NCBI RefSeq assembly: GCF_000340215.1
Contig: NW_006921534.1
Span: 496,001 to 560,000, forward strand
Length of the DNA stretch: 64,000 nt
Direction: 5' to 3'
DNA from: Pseudocercospora fijiensis CIRAD86
Taxonomy: Eukaryota > Ascomycota > Dothideomycetes > Mycosphaerellales > Mycosphaerellaceae
Both the position numbers and the translations under genes were made by a program. A model generated the notes under the pieces. The model was given only the letters and a program-made list of their open reading frames with translations. It searched no databases and was not told the origin of the DNA. This document shows, one piece after another, positions 1 through 11,920 of this stretch (its first letter is position 1; each line of letters opens with the position of its first letter).

Positions 1-830
1 AAGTTATAGAATCTAAGGAAGGATTAAACCTCCTTTAGCGTTAATAGGCGAGGCTATTCGGTAATAGCGTTTACCCTACGCTAATCTATCGATACGCCTT
101 CGGTACTAACGATAAGCCCGAGGAATTCGACTTCTTTCTTCTAGAAGGAATATTTCTTTCTATTCGTATATAAGGCGAACTTCTAGAGCCGCGTAAGGAT
201 AGCGCGTACGTTTCGTATATAGTCCTCTCGCGTTTTGCTATAGATAAGAATATCGTTAAGGTAGACGATATAGCAAATGTTAATAAGGCTAGCTAATGCC
301 CTATTAATATATCCTTGGAACGTAGTAGGAGCATTAGTAAGCCTAAAAGGTATTACCTTATACTCGAAGTGCCCGTACCGCGTACGGAATATAGTCTTCT
401 ACTCGTCGCCTCGCTTAATATAGATACGATAATACGTATCCTATAGGTCTAAGGACGTATACTATTCGGCGTCCTTAAGCCTATTAAGCGTTTTGCTAAT
501 AAGAGGTAGGGGGTAACGATTTTTAATAGTAATCTCGTTTAGCCCTCTATAATCGATATAGAGTCTTAGACTACTATCCTTCTTTAGTACGAATAGGATC
601 GGCGTATCCGCTTCGCTTATACTAAGCTAGATCTAATTATTCTCTAAGGCTAAGCTTAGGTAATTTCGAAGGTCGCTAAGCTCTCTTCCGGAAGAATAGT
701 AGAGAGGTTTATATAGCGGCTTCGTTCCGGGGATTAGGTCGATCGTATACTCTACGTCTTTAGGGAGCTTACGTCGCACTTCGGGCGTTATAGTAAAGAC
801 GTCTTCGAAGTCTTTAAATTCTTCTAGCAA
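1..830 (-). pseudogene. Ty3/gypsy reverse transcriptase domain, inactivated
   Basis: Reverse transcriptase part of the preceding element, C-terminus outside the window. It would copy element RNA into cDNA in virus-like particles. Seen directly: the conserved lead-in with LPKDVEYTIDLIPGTKP, the palm strand ending in the YxDD box, and the VEFLG turn after it. The box reads YLND: the first catalytic Asp codon GAC has become AAC, preceded by CTT, exactly the TpG to TpA context of RIP. Several in-frame TAG codons also cut the frame, so both catalysis and translation are lost. Confidence 0.85.
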
Positions 831-2300
831 GGAGGAACCCTTAGCGATATCGCGAAGTTAGCGAACGCTAATCGTATATACGTATAGAGCGTTACGTATA
901 TCCTTCTAGAATTCCTATAGTTCCCGTACGCGTATCGTACGCGCTACGGCTTCGTTCCTATAGGTCTAGGTATCCGTCGAGCTATCGACGATTACCTTTT
1001 AATCGCGCTTCTAAGGCCTACTAAGAATAATATTAGGGAGGGGTATCTCGAAAGCGTAGAACACTCCGGTAGTAATGCGTTCTTAGCCTATAGAGTCGGC
1101 GATCCGTAAGCGTAAATAATACGCTCCGTAGTAGTATCCTCGGTCGCCCTAGAAACTATCGGTACTAGGTAGTATAGTATTAATAATCTACTAAGGCTAG
1201 TATCGTAGAACGAATTCTTAAGATACTATATTAATATTAGTAGTATTATCTAATAAGTATTCGACGGATACTTCCCCTTCTTATATAACAATTGCTCCGC
1301 GTACGCGTCCCGTAGGTACTACTACTACTAAGCTACTTAGTTAAGATTCCGTACCTATCCCTAGCTCTTAGGAGGTGCCTTATCTTTTCCCTTAGCCTTC
1401 GAGTCGTTCTTCTTTTCTTTAGCGTTAGCGGCTACCTTACGTACCGTAGGGTTGTCGTCTTTCTAGAGATAGCAGTTCGGATACGCGTTCTTATAATAGC
1501 CTTTCTAGCGATAGCTATAATATTCGACCTTACTAATATTATACCTGCCTTACGAGTTATCGCCCTTCGTATACTTTCCGCCTACGCTACGGTCGCGATT
1601 TAACTACTACTTACGGGCCTAACTATTAGATCGACGCTTCTTATCTTTACTGCCTCCGGTTTTATCGTAGTTACGATTCTTGCGTTTGCTAGACGGCTTA
1701 TTAGGGGTCTCGATACGCGTCGCAAGCTCTACGAGTTCGTAACGCGTCGTTAGCACTATATAGTATTTAATAATCGCGCTACGAATCGCCGGCTAGAGTT
1801 TAACGAGGAGATAGCGGATCCTATACTCCTCGCTATAGTCGCTAAGTTAATCTTCGAGTACTACGAGCTTAAGGGCAAAGCTTTAGACTAACTATCCCTT
1901 ACGCTAACGGGCCGCCTTATACTCGAGAGTTATGTCTAGTATACGGTTTATAGGGTCCCCGACGTAGTCCCGATAGAAGGTTTTAAAGTCCTAGTAGGTA
2001 TAATTCTATAGGTCCTTAAGGCTATTTTTATTATACTATCGCTCCTACGTATCGCCTACGAGGTATATAATACTATAAAGTACCTTACTTTCGTCTGTAT
2101 AATAGGTAGCTCCGGATAGTATAAAGGTAATAGAAAGTTCTCGAAGGAATCGCTTCGACTCCTTAATTATATCGCCTTTAAAGGGCTTAGGTTCCTTTAG
2201 GCGAGGCTTAATAGCCGCAAGACTAGCGACTACGTAGCTTATACTAGGTATAGTAGCTACGCTTAGCGTACTTCTAAAAAGAGGTAGTCGATACGAGACA
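1..2300 (-). mobile_element. RIP-degraded Ty3/gypsy fragment, gag to reverse transcriptase
   Basis: A retrotransposon read on the minus strand; the 3' part of pol lies beyond base 1. From right to left it shows a gag-like helical region (about 2250-1700), a CCHC zinc knuckle near 1490-1540 in which Cys and His codons have become Tyr, an unresolved protease region, then reverse transcriptase. The RT entry segment is open at 633-830 (motif LPKDVEYTIDLIPGTKPLYK). It is followed leftwards by PILFV-KKD near 570-600, the catalytic box as YLNDILIYSK near 220-255, and VEFLG-IVSTEG near 95-130. Stops are mostly TAG/TAA at former Gln/Trp codons. The first 180 bases contain no CA or TG dinucleotide. The LTR expected right of gag (about 2400-2990) could not be delimited. 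The order gag-RT and the RT motifs make the family call secure; the element cannot be active. Confidence 0.85.
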
Positions 2301-2399
2301 GATTTAGCTCTCTAAGATTTAGGCCTCTAAATCGACTTGTTAGCTAACTCTTCCTCGTCCCTACCTCCTCTTAGGCGCTCCGAGTGTTATAGATTCTTC

Positions 2400-2990
2400 T
2401 ACGTGATTCTATATCCTTAGGCATCGATACTAACTATATTAGGTATAGAGAAAGCTATAGCGGAGCGCCTAAAGTCAAACTGTTCTACCTCTATATAATT
2501 GCCCGGATGCTAAAGTTATAATTAATTATATAGTATGCTATATACGCTTTCGCAGTACAAACCTAAAAAAGCTATTCTACGGAATAATACGGAGATCAAA
2601 ATTGCTTATACAAAGTATTTGTTAAAATGTGAAATACGCGCTCTATAGCGTGTCTTCTAAGATAGGTTGCCTAGATAAGAGTGTTTGTTCTACCCTCTAT
2701 AAAGTGATTTACTACTAAACAGTATATGAAATATTAAACTAAGTATATACGGAGGGTCGCACGGACTGTATCTCTAGCCTCTACTACTTAGAATCCCTAA
2801 ACACTTCTACCTTTGCCTCTATCCTACTATCCGAGGGTATAGAAAGCTATAATCTATTGCCTATTATTATTTGCGCTAGCGTACACTCTACCGCTATCTA
2901 GTATACACTTCTATAAGCTTCGAGTCGTCGCGCGTATCTACATTGCTACCGTCGCCGCCGCTATACTACTTTATAAGCTCAATTTTAGCT
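2400..2990. other. No gene seen; probable retroelement boundary
   Basis: Between the gag end of the left gypsy fragment and the first lysine-rich codons of the helicase relic. It holds a little more CA/TG than its neighbours. It should include the 5' LTR of the left element, but with only one copy in the window I could not define LTR ends, a primer-binding site or a target duplication. Confidence 0.3.
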
Positions 2991-5900
2991 TTTAATATAC
3001 CTAATAGTACTAGAATAGTAGGCCCGCCGAAGGGAAGCAAGAAGTAGCGCGCTATAGCTAAAAAGGTAGAGCGCCTTTAGAAAGCCGAGGAGAAGAAGAA
3101 GAAGAAGAACAATAAGAAGAATAAGAAGGATTAGCCTATCGGACTAATCGAGGTTTTAAGTCGCGCTACTATTACTCGAGATTCTCTAGACTTTAGCTAT
3201 CTTCTACTATTCGAGTAGCTATAGTATAGGAGCGGATACAAGGCCTAGTTCTAGTAACGCTACGACGAAATCTTCGAAGCCGAGTCTCTCGATATAGTCT
3301 AGCAGCTCGTCTACGATACGATATATATAGAGGAAGCTATCGATATATACCGCGATATCGTTATCTAGGGTCTTCGAAAGATATTAGACAAGATACATCT
3401 AGGTAAGGGCTATATACTAAGGGACTCCTAAATCGACTATATATATGCCCTAATCTTTAGCTATTCGGATGCGATAATAATCGCAAAGACGGGCGAAGGC
3501 AAGAGTATACCCTTCTAAGCCTTTAGCTTGTTAATAGGTATAGTAGTTATTGAGATTACTCCGCTAAATCGGCTTAGTAAGGAGTATATAGAGGATGTTC
3601 GCTAGACTACGTAATAAGCGAACTATCTAATCAACGTAACTAATATTACTACGGAGAATAAGAGTATAGATCCTAATCTGTTCTAGAAGATCCTCGATAG
3701 AAAAGTCTATTATATTATCCTTAGCCTAGAGACTATAGCTAGCGAGGATTTCCGGGCGATTATCCGTAATCTAAAGGTACGGGCTCGGATTAGGCTTATT
3801 GTAATCGACGAGATACACTTAATATCTAAGTAGAAGGACTTCCGTAAGGAGTACGTAGAGATCTTCTCTCTACGGAAGCTACTACGTACTAACACTGTCT
3901 AGCTAGGCTGTTCTACGACTATATCCGAGGAGACTAAGGAGTTTGTAGCTAAGTACGGCGGCTTCCGACCTCTTAGAAATAAGCTATACGAGACTAAGGT
4001 TCTTCGTAGTAGTACAGATCGGCTAGATACTATATATATCCTACGTACTATCGACAAGAATCAACTTAGTAACTACGACTACCTATACTTTGTAGTCGAT
4101 AGAGCTTTCGATCCGATTACTAAGGAAGCGATACCGTATAGTATAAAGAAGGCCCTATTGTTTATCGATAGCCGGAAGTTTGTCTAAGAGCTAGCTAATA
4201 TTATTCGAGCCTAGCTAATTGCCGCGATAGCTAAATATACTAATCCGAAGAAGCGGTATACGTAGGACAATACTAGCTCTAATATATATACCGCCGTCTT
4301 ATTCTATACTAGTAGTGTAGCTAAGCGCGACTAGACTCGTCGATATAAATAGTATAGCCGTACTATAGAGAGTCCCGAGGGGCCGTCTAACATTCGTATT
4401 ATAATCGCAACGACTGCATTTAGTATTAGTCTTAATATACTAGATATCGAGACTGTTGCCTAGGTTAAGTTCCCTATTACTCGCGATATCGAGGATTTAG
4501 TATAGCGGCTTAGTCGTGTTAGTCGTGCTCTTGTATAATAAGGCAAGTAGAGTGTCGCACTCGTCTTCCTACTATACTATATAGATAATAGCAAGAAGTA
4601 GCCGCGCCCTAACTCGCATTATTTAGCGATTAAGGTTAATCCTATACGCCGCTAGAATCGTTATATACTAACTCGTGTATTAGGCCTAAGTTAATTACAA
4701 CTCCCTAGAGAGGGTACTAAAGGGGGCTAAGCTAAGATTAAGACTAAGAATACAACCGACAGCGCCGGAGATAAAGCTATTCCGGATTAGGCGTATTAGA
4801 CTAAGGTAGAGATAGCTAGCCGCGAGAAGATCCCTCGTATATAGATGCAGTTCTAGAATAACCGCTATCGTAGAGCCTAAGGCCTCTATCTGCGTAAGGT
4901 TATCCTATAATACCTTAGTAAGGATAAAGTAATATATCTATAAGACCCGCCGATACCTAAGTATTGCTATAACGCCTATAACCCCGAGCTCGATAAGCTC
5001 TATAGGAGTACGCTACTATCGGATGCTACTATAGGTCTAGTATTCCGCAAGCTAGGTGCTACGACTCGTCTAGGTATCGCATTTACGAAGCTTTAAGCTT
5101 AGCTGTCCTCTAAGAATAGAAGGTTCCTAGGGTAGTCTAATCGCTATATATTCGATCTTCCGTTATAGACTCTACTCGAAGACCGTATATTATAGAGTAT
5201 CTGTAATGTCTTTAACGCTCTATCTTCGCGAGAACAGTAGGATAAGGTAGCTATTAACATCGATTTATTAAAACAGAAATCGGTAGAGTTTATAGATTAG
5301 TATAACGGACTTCCGTAGGAGTAGCGCCCGTTTTAGATCTACGAGCTAACCGCCGAATTAAAGCGACTTAGACTAGAGGTTATTACGGAGTAGAAGGCTA
5401 GCCTCGATATAAAAGCTAAGAAGCGCGAGGATAGAAAGCGTATCGAATAGGAGAAGAAGCGTGCTAAAGAGGCTGCTACTACTAGGCAATCCCTATAGCT
5501 AATAGCCGGTTTATCTATATTGCTAGTAACTGCCTCGACTGCCTCGACTGCCTTAACTATTACTCTAGTATAGCGCCTTACTATACGCAACGCTCTAAAT
5601 GCTACGTAAGAAGGCATTATAGAGTCCTTACGTAACGAGGCAGCGAGGCTAGGTTATCGTACAAACTAGATCGAGAGAGCGGCTATTACTACTTCCGGTC
5701 CTAGTACTAGTCCTAGCCTACTTAGTCGTATAGTTAAGCTTAAGGTAGTACTTCTAGGCAATCTTGCCGCCGCCTTCCTATCCGCTTCTACTATTGCTAC
5801 TAGTACTTTCGCTCGTAGTCTAGATAATCCGCGTAATAAGCGTCCTACTTCTACAAGTCTAGTAGCTAGCTAGCCTTCTCGGCCTCGTCGGCGTATCGAT

Positions 5901-6290
5901 CTAGTTTAAGCGGAGCGAGCTATACAAGCCGAGCAGTTATTAAGTATAGTTAGTCGTACTACTAAGGAGAGAGGTAGGCGCGTACTCCGTAGCGAACGTA
6001 GGCTATTAGAGGCTAGTCTCCGTCTTATAGGCTAGTTACTAGGTAGCTCGCTAATAGGATTACTAAGCCGTCGCCGCTAAGTATACGCTAGTACCCCTAC
6101 CTAGTTAAGCTGCTTCTACGAGAGCTAGCGCTAGAAATAGCACTAGAATTAGCACTAGAATTGGCGCTAGAAATAGCACTAGAAATGGCACTAGAGATAG
6201 CGCTAGAAATAGTACTAGAATTAGCGCTAGAAATAGCACTAGAGATAGCGCTAGAAATAGTACTAGAATTGGCATTTAATAAGGTCCTTC
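2990..6290 (+). pseudogene. RecQ-like DNA helicase relic (telomere-linked-helicase type)
   Basis: Superfamily-2 helicase, a 3'-5' unwinding ATPase when intact, now full of TAG/TAA. Reading the plus strand through stops gives a Lys-rich N-terminus (about 3030-3140), a Walker A motif AKTGEGKS (about 3483-3510), a DEAH-like box VIDEIHLISK (about 3800-3835) followed by KDFRKEY, and a C-terminal helicase domain near 4380-4540. That domain has an IIIATTAF segment and then FPITRDIEDLV with RLSRVSRA, the RecQ motif VI region. Downstream are a Cys/Tyr-rich segment near 4960, a charged coiled stretch near 5350-5470, and a 12-bp repeat coding LALE-type units at 6127-6270. Multicopy RecQ-like helicases are known in fungal subtelomeres (TLH genes); placing this copy there is inference. 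The start codon is not resolved. Confidence 0.75.
6127..6270 (+). repeat. 12-bp tandem repeat, 12 units, coding LALE-type peptide repeats
   Basis: Twelve consecutive 12-bp units of the form AGCRCTAGARAT with single-base variants. Twelve bases is four codons. In one plus frame every unit reads Leu/Ile-Ala-Leu-Glu, a pattern expected to form an amphipathic helix. It lies at the 3' end of the helicase relic and may have been its C-terminal tail. Confidence 0.85.
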
Positions 6291-6308
6291 CTTACTACCC
6301 TTCTATTA

Positions 6309-6480
6309 TGTCCTTATAAGCTCGCTAAGTAGGCTCTTCTATCGTGTCCTTATAAGCTCGCTAAGTAGGCTCTTCTATCGTATTCTTTGCGATAAGGGTT
6401 TATAGATAGTCGTAGATATAGATAGTCGTAGGTATCGATAGACGTAGGTATCGATAGTCGTAGGTATCGATAGTATATAA
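6309..6480. repeat. Two short tandem arrays (36-bp x2 and about 16-bp x4)
   Basis: A 36-bp unit starting TGTCCTTATAAGCTCGC is repeated exactly at 6309-6344 and 6345-6380. From about 6404 to 6473 a 16-bp unit, GTCGTAGGTATCGATA, recurs about four times with small changes. No coding role is visible. Confidence 0.8.
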
Positions 6481-7304
6481 GAGCTAGGCGAGAAGCGTAA
6501 ATTCGAGGAAGCGATAAGGATACCGAGTCCCGCTAAGACCCCGGATTTAGTATAGTAGAGCGCTTAATTAGTAGGATTAAACGTTATAGCTACTTCCTTC
6601 CGCGTATTTATAATACCGACTTTACGACTTTTACGACTTTTATAACAGTATATTACTAATGTAGCGGGATACGCCGATTGCGCGCATTTCTAGCAAATAG
6701 CGCTAACAAAAGTGTCTAATACGATAACGACGGCCTCTTTAGGCACTAAGAACCGCCTCCGAAACCCGAGAAGTTACTAACACTAGCGAGACTAGCGAGA
6801 CTAGTACTGTACTTATTATACCGTATGCTCTTGTAGGTACTACAATATATGTAGTAAGGATAGATACGTAGGGCGATAACATATATCGAGCGCTCGTAAA
6901 AGCACCCTTCGAGAAGCTACGATAGCCCTCTTACGTTAACGCCCTCTATTGCTTAGACTCTCCCTAGAACGATTATTCCGATAACTAGTTACTATACAAG
7001 GCAGAGAAAACGAATAGTAGCGTCCGGGGATCTAATCAACTAGCGGTACTAAGCGGCTATAGAAGTATATACTCCGAAGTATACCTATACACTACGCGTA
7101 ATACGTAACAATTAACGCATTCTATTACTAACTATAGTACGCGAGGTGTATAGGAAGGGACTTATTAAGCGAAACAATAACAGCTTACTCGCTAAAGCGA
7201 CACTTATTAGTACCTAGACAATAATAGAGTGTAACCGCGCCCTTAGTATTAGAGACACCGTAGAAAAGGGTTGTCGAGCGCGTTATAGTCGTATAGCAAT
7301 ATTG
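6481..7304. other. RIP-type DNA without recognisable gene
   Basis: CpA/TpG-poor sequence with frequent TAG/TAA in all frames. I see no motif I can name. It separates the helicase relic from the tandem-repeat block. Confidence 0.3.
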
Positions 7305-7410
7305 ATACGCTTGCTAGAATAGAAGAGGAGGCGCACTACAGTCGAATAATAGTCTTAATACGCTTGCTAGAATAGAAGAGGAGGCGTACTACAGTCGAAT
7401 AGCAGTCTTA
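7305..7410. repeat. 53-bp tandem repeat, two copies
   Basis: The unit starts ATACGCTTGCTAGAATAGAA and occurs at 7305-7357 and 7358-7410. The clearest differences are GCGCACT versus GCGTACT and AATAAT versus AATAGC. A shorter related motif (AGTCGTATAGCA) recurs at about 7287 and 7430-7460. Confidence 0.8.
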
Positions 7411-7619
7411 ATACGCAAAGGGCTATAGTCGTATAGTAGTGCTGCAGTCGTATAGCAGCAGTAAAGACTAAGCGCCTTCGGGCTTAAGTATACTAGAGGC
7501 CCTTACGCAACGACTAAGGTTATTATAACTAACAGTCCTAACGAAGGCGTTACGCCGACTTAACTAGATACGCGTATATTATCCTATAAAGAATCCGAAC
7601 GTAGGAAGCCTATAGCCGC

Positions 7620-7830
7620 TACTTAAGGTGTACCTTACTAAAGAGTTTTTACCGAATTAGACCTATAGCAATGCTACGAACCTATTAACCTACTTAGTCT
7701 ATTAACCTACTTAGTAGGAGAGTCGCTATCGAGCCGCTACTTAAGGTATACCTTACCGAAGAGTTTTTACCGAGTTAGACCGTTAGCCGTATTATAGGTA
7801 TACCTTACTAAAGAGTTTTTACCTCCGCTA
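7620..7830. repeat. Dispersed direct repeat of about 35-45 bp, three copies
   Basis: A motif of the form AAGGTATACCTTACTAAAGAG followed by TTTTTACC recurs near 7625, 7742 and 7797. The first two copies continue into a shared GTTAGACC or ATTAGACC end. Between them CTATTAACCTACTTAGT is duplicated. No gene seen. Confidence 0.7.
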
Positions 7831-8208
7831 ATCTATCTAAGACTTCTACAGTTTGTACTAAGACTGCGATGTTCTAATAACGACCGTGACTATACTCTTT
7901 CGGTTGAATGCGTAGTCGGCGCCCGCTAAAGCTATAGAAAACAACCTACTCGCTAGGAGAGTCGCCTTCGCAACGTCTTACTTAGCAAAGCCTATCGGAG
8001 ACCTTAAAAGGAGGACTAAACAAACTACCTACCGAGGAACCTCAACTATTAGATAAGCGGCTCTATCGGTAGCAAGCCGTAGAACTAGCAAGGAATAGTA
8101 TTAATCGCTATAGAGCTACCTATATACGATAAAGAGGTATCGACACTATTACTATTAGAAGCCGATAGCTAGTGTGTTGCTAGGGGTGTTAGTATGTTAG
8201 TATATATA

Positions 8209-8212
8209 GAAG

Positions 8213-8242
<30 letters not shown>
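8209..8242. repeat. (AGA)n microsatellite
   Basis: An uninterrupted run of about eleven AGA/GAA triplets inside otherwise RIP-type DNA. Confidence 0.9.
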
Positions 8243-8243
<1 letters not shown>

Positions 8244-8496
8244 TAAACTAGGAAGCGTAGGTCTATATTAGTGCATCGTAGGTAAGGTTTGCCTCTACTA
8301 ATAGGATTGCGCTATTTAGCTATAATAGTAAGGCAACAATAACGGCTATATATTATCGCACTTTCAACGTAACGTAATAGCCGCCGACTGCTGCTAGTTA
8401 AATGCCTAAGGCTAGAATTGCTAGCGACTAGAGGTATAGGCAAGGACTTCGCATTAGGCTATAGCTAGTTTAAAAAGCTCTTCGGTACGATAAGGT

Positions 8497-8730
8497 ACGC
8501 ACTCTAGTCTACCGCTACTACTTCGCCGCTAGGTACGCACTCTAGTCTACTAGGCGCGCACTCTAGTCTACGGAGCTATTAGCTATTAAGCTATTATCGT
8601 ACGCCTAGCCTAGCTAGCTATTAAGCTATTATCGTACGCCTAGCCTAGCTAGCTATTAAACTATTATCGTACGCCCGGTACTAGAAGATAAAGCACTAGA
8701 AGATAAAGCACTAGAAGATAAAGCACTAGT
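8497..8730. repeat. Cluster of three tandem arrays
   Basis: First, a CGCACTCTAGTCTAC motif occurs three times at 8497-8572. Second, a 34-bp unit containing GCTATTAAGCTATTATCGTA occurs three times at about 8584-8673. Third, a 15-bp unit, AAAGCACTAGAAGAT, occurs about three times at 8683-8728. They lie at the 3' edge of the minus-strand relic that starts at about 11.9 kb. Confidence 0.8.
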
Positions 8731-8759
8731 AGCACTAGAAGCTAATAGCCTATATTAAT

Positions 8760-11700
8760 TAGCATAGTAAGGAACGGTAGCTAAGCAATAGATATAGTAG
8801 GTTAGATTTCTATATACTAAATATGTTCCCCTCTTAGTTAAGCTCGTTAAGATAGGTAGTTAGTAGCGCCTCGTCTCCCTACTCGTCTCCTAGCTATCTA
8901 TTACGCCGATCGACCGTATTAGCCTATAGAGAGTCGCTAGTATTAATAGTAGAGTCTTCGATAGTACTAAGATTACCGGTAGCGATACGATTAGTATTAG
9001 TAGTAGCCTCTATCTCCTCGTCTATCGATATAGTACTACGACCCTAGTAATACTCCTTAAGGCTATTATTAAAGTTAGCTACTTTCTCTAGGATCTGTAT
9101 CCCTCCGAGCTGCTAGATATTATTAGAGACATTGCCGCTAGGGTTGCTATACGGCTTTGCGTATCCGTCCGAGTATAACTTCTCCGCTCTACTAAATACA
9201 TCGATAGAGGTGTCCTTATAGGTATAGTAGCTACTTGGCTTAATACCGGTTATATTGCTTATTATAGTACGCAACACTCTAGATAGCTCTCGGTTTAATA
9301 CTACTTTCTTAAATGTAGCATGTATATTATAGGTCAAATTAGCGTGCCGGTTAATGTCCTTAGAATACTCGTAATTATAGAGCTTAAGGCACTCGTTAGC
9401 TGCAATAGCGTAGCCCTTATTGCCGTTTATAGAGATAATGCTAGATGTAAGGATCGCTTGTTGTACTACTAGATTAGTACTAGGACCTAGGAGCTAACGC
9501 AAATAAATCATTAAGCGCCTATAGTTACCCTGTCTTATACTAAAGAATACTAGGATTAAGAAGTCGACTAATCTACGAAGATAACTAATATCTATATTGC
9601 GGATAGCCTTGCGTAATGTTAAGAACTGCTTAATCTCCTTTAGCATTCGGGCTATCGTCGTAAACTGTAGGTCTGTTCCGGATTAACCGCGCTAAGTAGT
9701 AGGTAATAGCACGTCGTTATATATCTTCTCGACAAGCTAGACGTATTAATCGCTAGTTATTCGAGAAATAGCGCTCCCTACTATCTCTATGCGATTCTCT
9801 TCCCTAGCGATTACTACTCGGCCTTTATCGGTAAGCTACTAGACAATAAGAGCAATAATGCGAGATCGGAAGCTAGTTTTTAACAGTTGCTAGACCTCGA
9901 AGAATTTAGCCTTATCCTTGCTAATCTTGTTCTCTTTGTACTAGAAAGTAGCATTAGCTTTAAGAGTCTAAGACACTAGTAAAGGGTCGCCCTCTCTAGT
10001 ATCCTACTAATAGGTTCTAAGCAATATAAGACCGTAGTTTATTATAGTATAAAACTAGGTAGGAGAGAATAGGAGATTGTCTCGCTTGTCGTACGCGTCC
10101 TCGCTCTTAATACTCTTATTGCGGATAGAGAGACTACGTAGAACAGTTATCTAGTCTCCGTTGCATATAATTAGCGGTCCGTCTAGTCTATTCTAGAAAT
10201 CCTTGTCTCGATCTAGCTCTATAAAGTTTAGAAGAATGTCGTCCTAGATAGCGTATATACCTACAATTATTGCTTCGTTATTAAACGACGGTAGTATAGA
10301 GAGTACCTTAGTCTAACTAGCTAGCATTTTATCGACGACTAGCTATAGTAGACAGACTACTAGGCTATCTTCTTCCTTCTCTCTATCGAAGATCTTCTTT
10401 ACGTCCTTTAGGAAGGTATACGCGATAGCCTCGTCGATATAGAATATAGCGGTCTTCTTACTAATCTCGGTCGTCTCGTTCTCGGTCGTCTCGGTATCTA
10501 TATCGGCTATAGTCGTAGTCGTAGTCGCAGTTAGAACTAGAACCTTAGTCTTAGCCTTGTCTTCGTATATATTCTAGAAAATATCGTATAGATTAAGAGG
10601 CCTGTCGTAATAGATTATGCCCTTCTTTAAACTACCTTCCGGAATGTTCTTATTCTCTATAAGGTACGATATAGTAATGCTTAGCATCTTGTTAGTTTTA
10701 CTAGACCGCTAGATAGTATAGTTCGCTATACGATTAAAGTTATTAATAGTCTAAGCGTACTACTTCTTAGGATTATTCGCTATCTTACTAATCTTCTATA
10801 TCTAGACTTCTACGTTCTTGCCTATAAGAATTTATATAGTGCGGTACGAAGGGACGAGCCCTAGGTTATTTAGATACTCGAGTACTCGTCGGCTCGCGCT
10901 ATTACTAATAAGGAAGATGCCTAAGGCCTTTAGAAAGAAGGAAGCCTTAACGTAAGCTATCGAGAACAAGACCTACGACGTAATTATAGTAGTCCGCTTC
11001 CGGATTAAATAATACTTGTCTTAGAATGTCTCCTAGTACTAAGTAGTATCCTTACGAAGATTAGGAAGAAGCTCTATACTAAGAAGACAATACTACGTCG
11101 GGGTATACTATTAGATAGTGCTATCTATACCGCTAAGGTCGAGTTCGGTATAACTAAAGTCTAGGTTATAAGTACTAAAAAGATCCTTACCGATAAGAGT
11201 CTTAAGCTCTAAGCGGACAATACGACCGCTAAAGAGGCGTTCTTCTAGGAAAGTATCTATAAGGGACTTGAGGTTCTTCTCGTACCGCTTAGATCGTCTC
11301 GTTAATACGCTTAGTTAGTCTAGATCCCTAGGCGTAGTTAATAATGCCTTCTCGCCTAGCTTACTAACTAGAAACCGGACTAGGTAAGGTATAGTAATCT
11401 TATACTTGCGTATTAGCTGCTTAATCTCCTTATAGTAGTTGTCGAGGACCTTCGTATAGGCGACCTAGAGTGCTCGCCGCTCTTCTATAGTTATATTATC
11501 GCTATCGCTATTACTCTCGTCCTCGATATCGTTATCGCTTTCGTTATCTTCTTCGCGAGCCTCTAGCTCTTTTTCGTTATCGGATATCTCTATATCCTCC
11601 TCGCCTAGGTCTTTATCTTCTTCTTATTCTAATACCTTATCCTAAAAGGCGCTAATCTTCTATATACTAGCTAGTCTTACTACTTCTTCTAGAGGGTTAG

Positions 11701-11920
11701 AGAAACCGCTGCTTAGATACATTAGTAGATCTATCTATAGACCGAAAAGAAGTAGTCCTTTCGGTAAAGTAGTGTCCTCGTCGTCTAGCTCTATACCGCC
11801 TATTTCCTCGTTATTACTATATCCTATTGCGCTACTATCCGGAGCTAGGCTATTATCGGAAGGCGGTATAGAAGATAGATCGCTACTCGATATATCGGAA
11901 AGTCTTAGGCCGCTAGATAT
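8760..11920 (-). pseudogene. DUF6589-like protein relic, RIP-degraded
   Basis: Long minus-strand reading frame interrupted only by RIP-type stops. N-terminal part (about 11900-11480): Ser-rich, then strongly acidic with many Asp/Glu. Middle: charged helical sequence, then a hydrophobic stretch (about 10990-10900) ending in a LNNLGLVPSYRTI-like segment near 10830-10870. Next comes NNFNR near 10740, a Met/Ile-rich segment and IPEGSLKKG near 10620-10650. Towards the C-terminus is a GD-centred segment ICNGD near 10160-10180. The last open piece is 9113-9337. The LGL...YRT / NNFN / IPEG / GDQ-like order resembles DUF6589 proteins, a fungal family of unknown biochemical role often found in repeats; that is a family resemblance made by eye. 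It faces the helicase relic tail-to-tail across the tandem-repeat block. Confidence 0.5.

Noticed and set aside
5339..5617. 92-codon minus-strand ORF
   Set aside because: It is opposite the charged coiled part of the helicase relic. Absence of stops reflects CpA depletion on the other strand.
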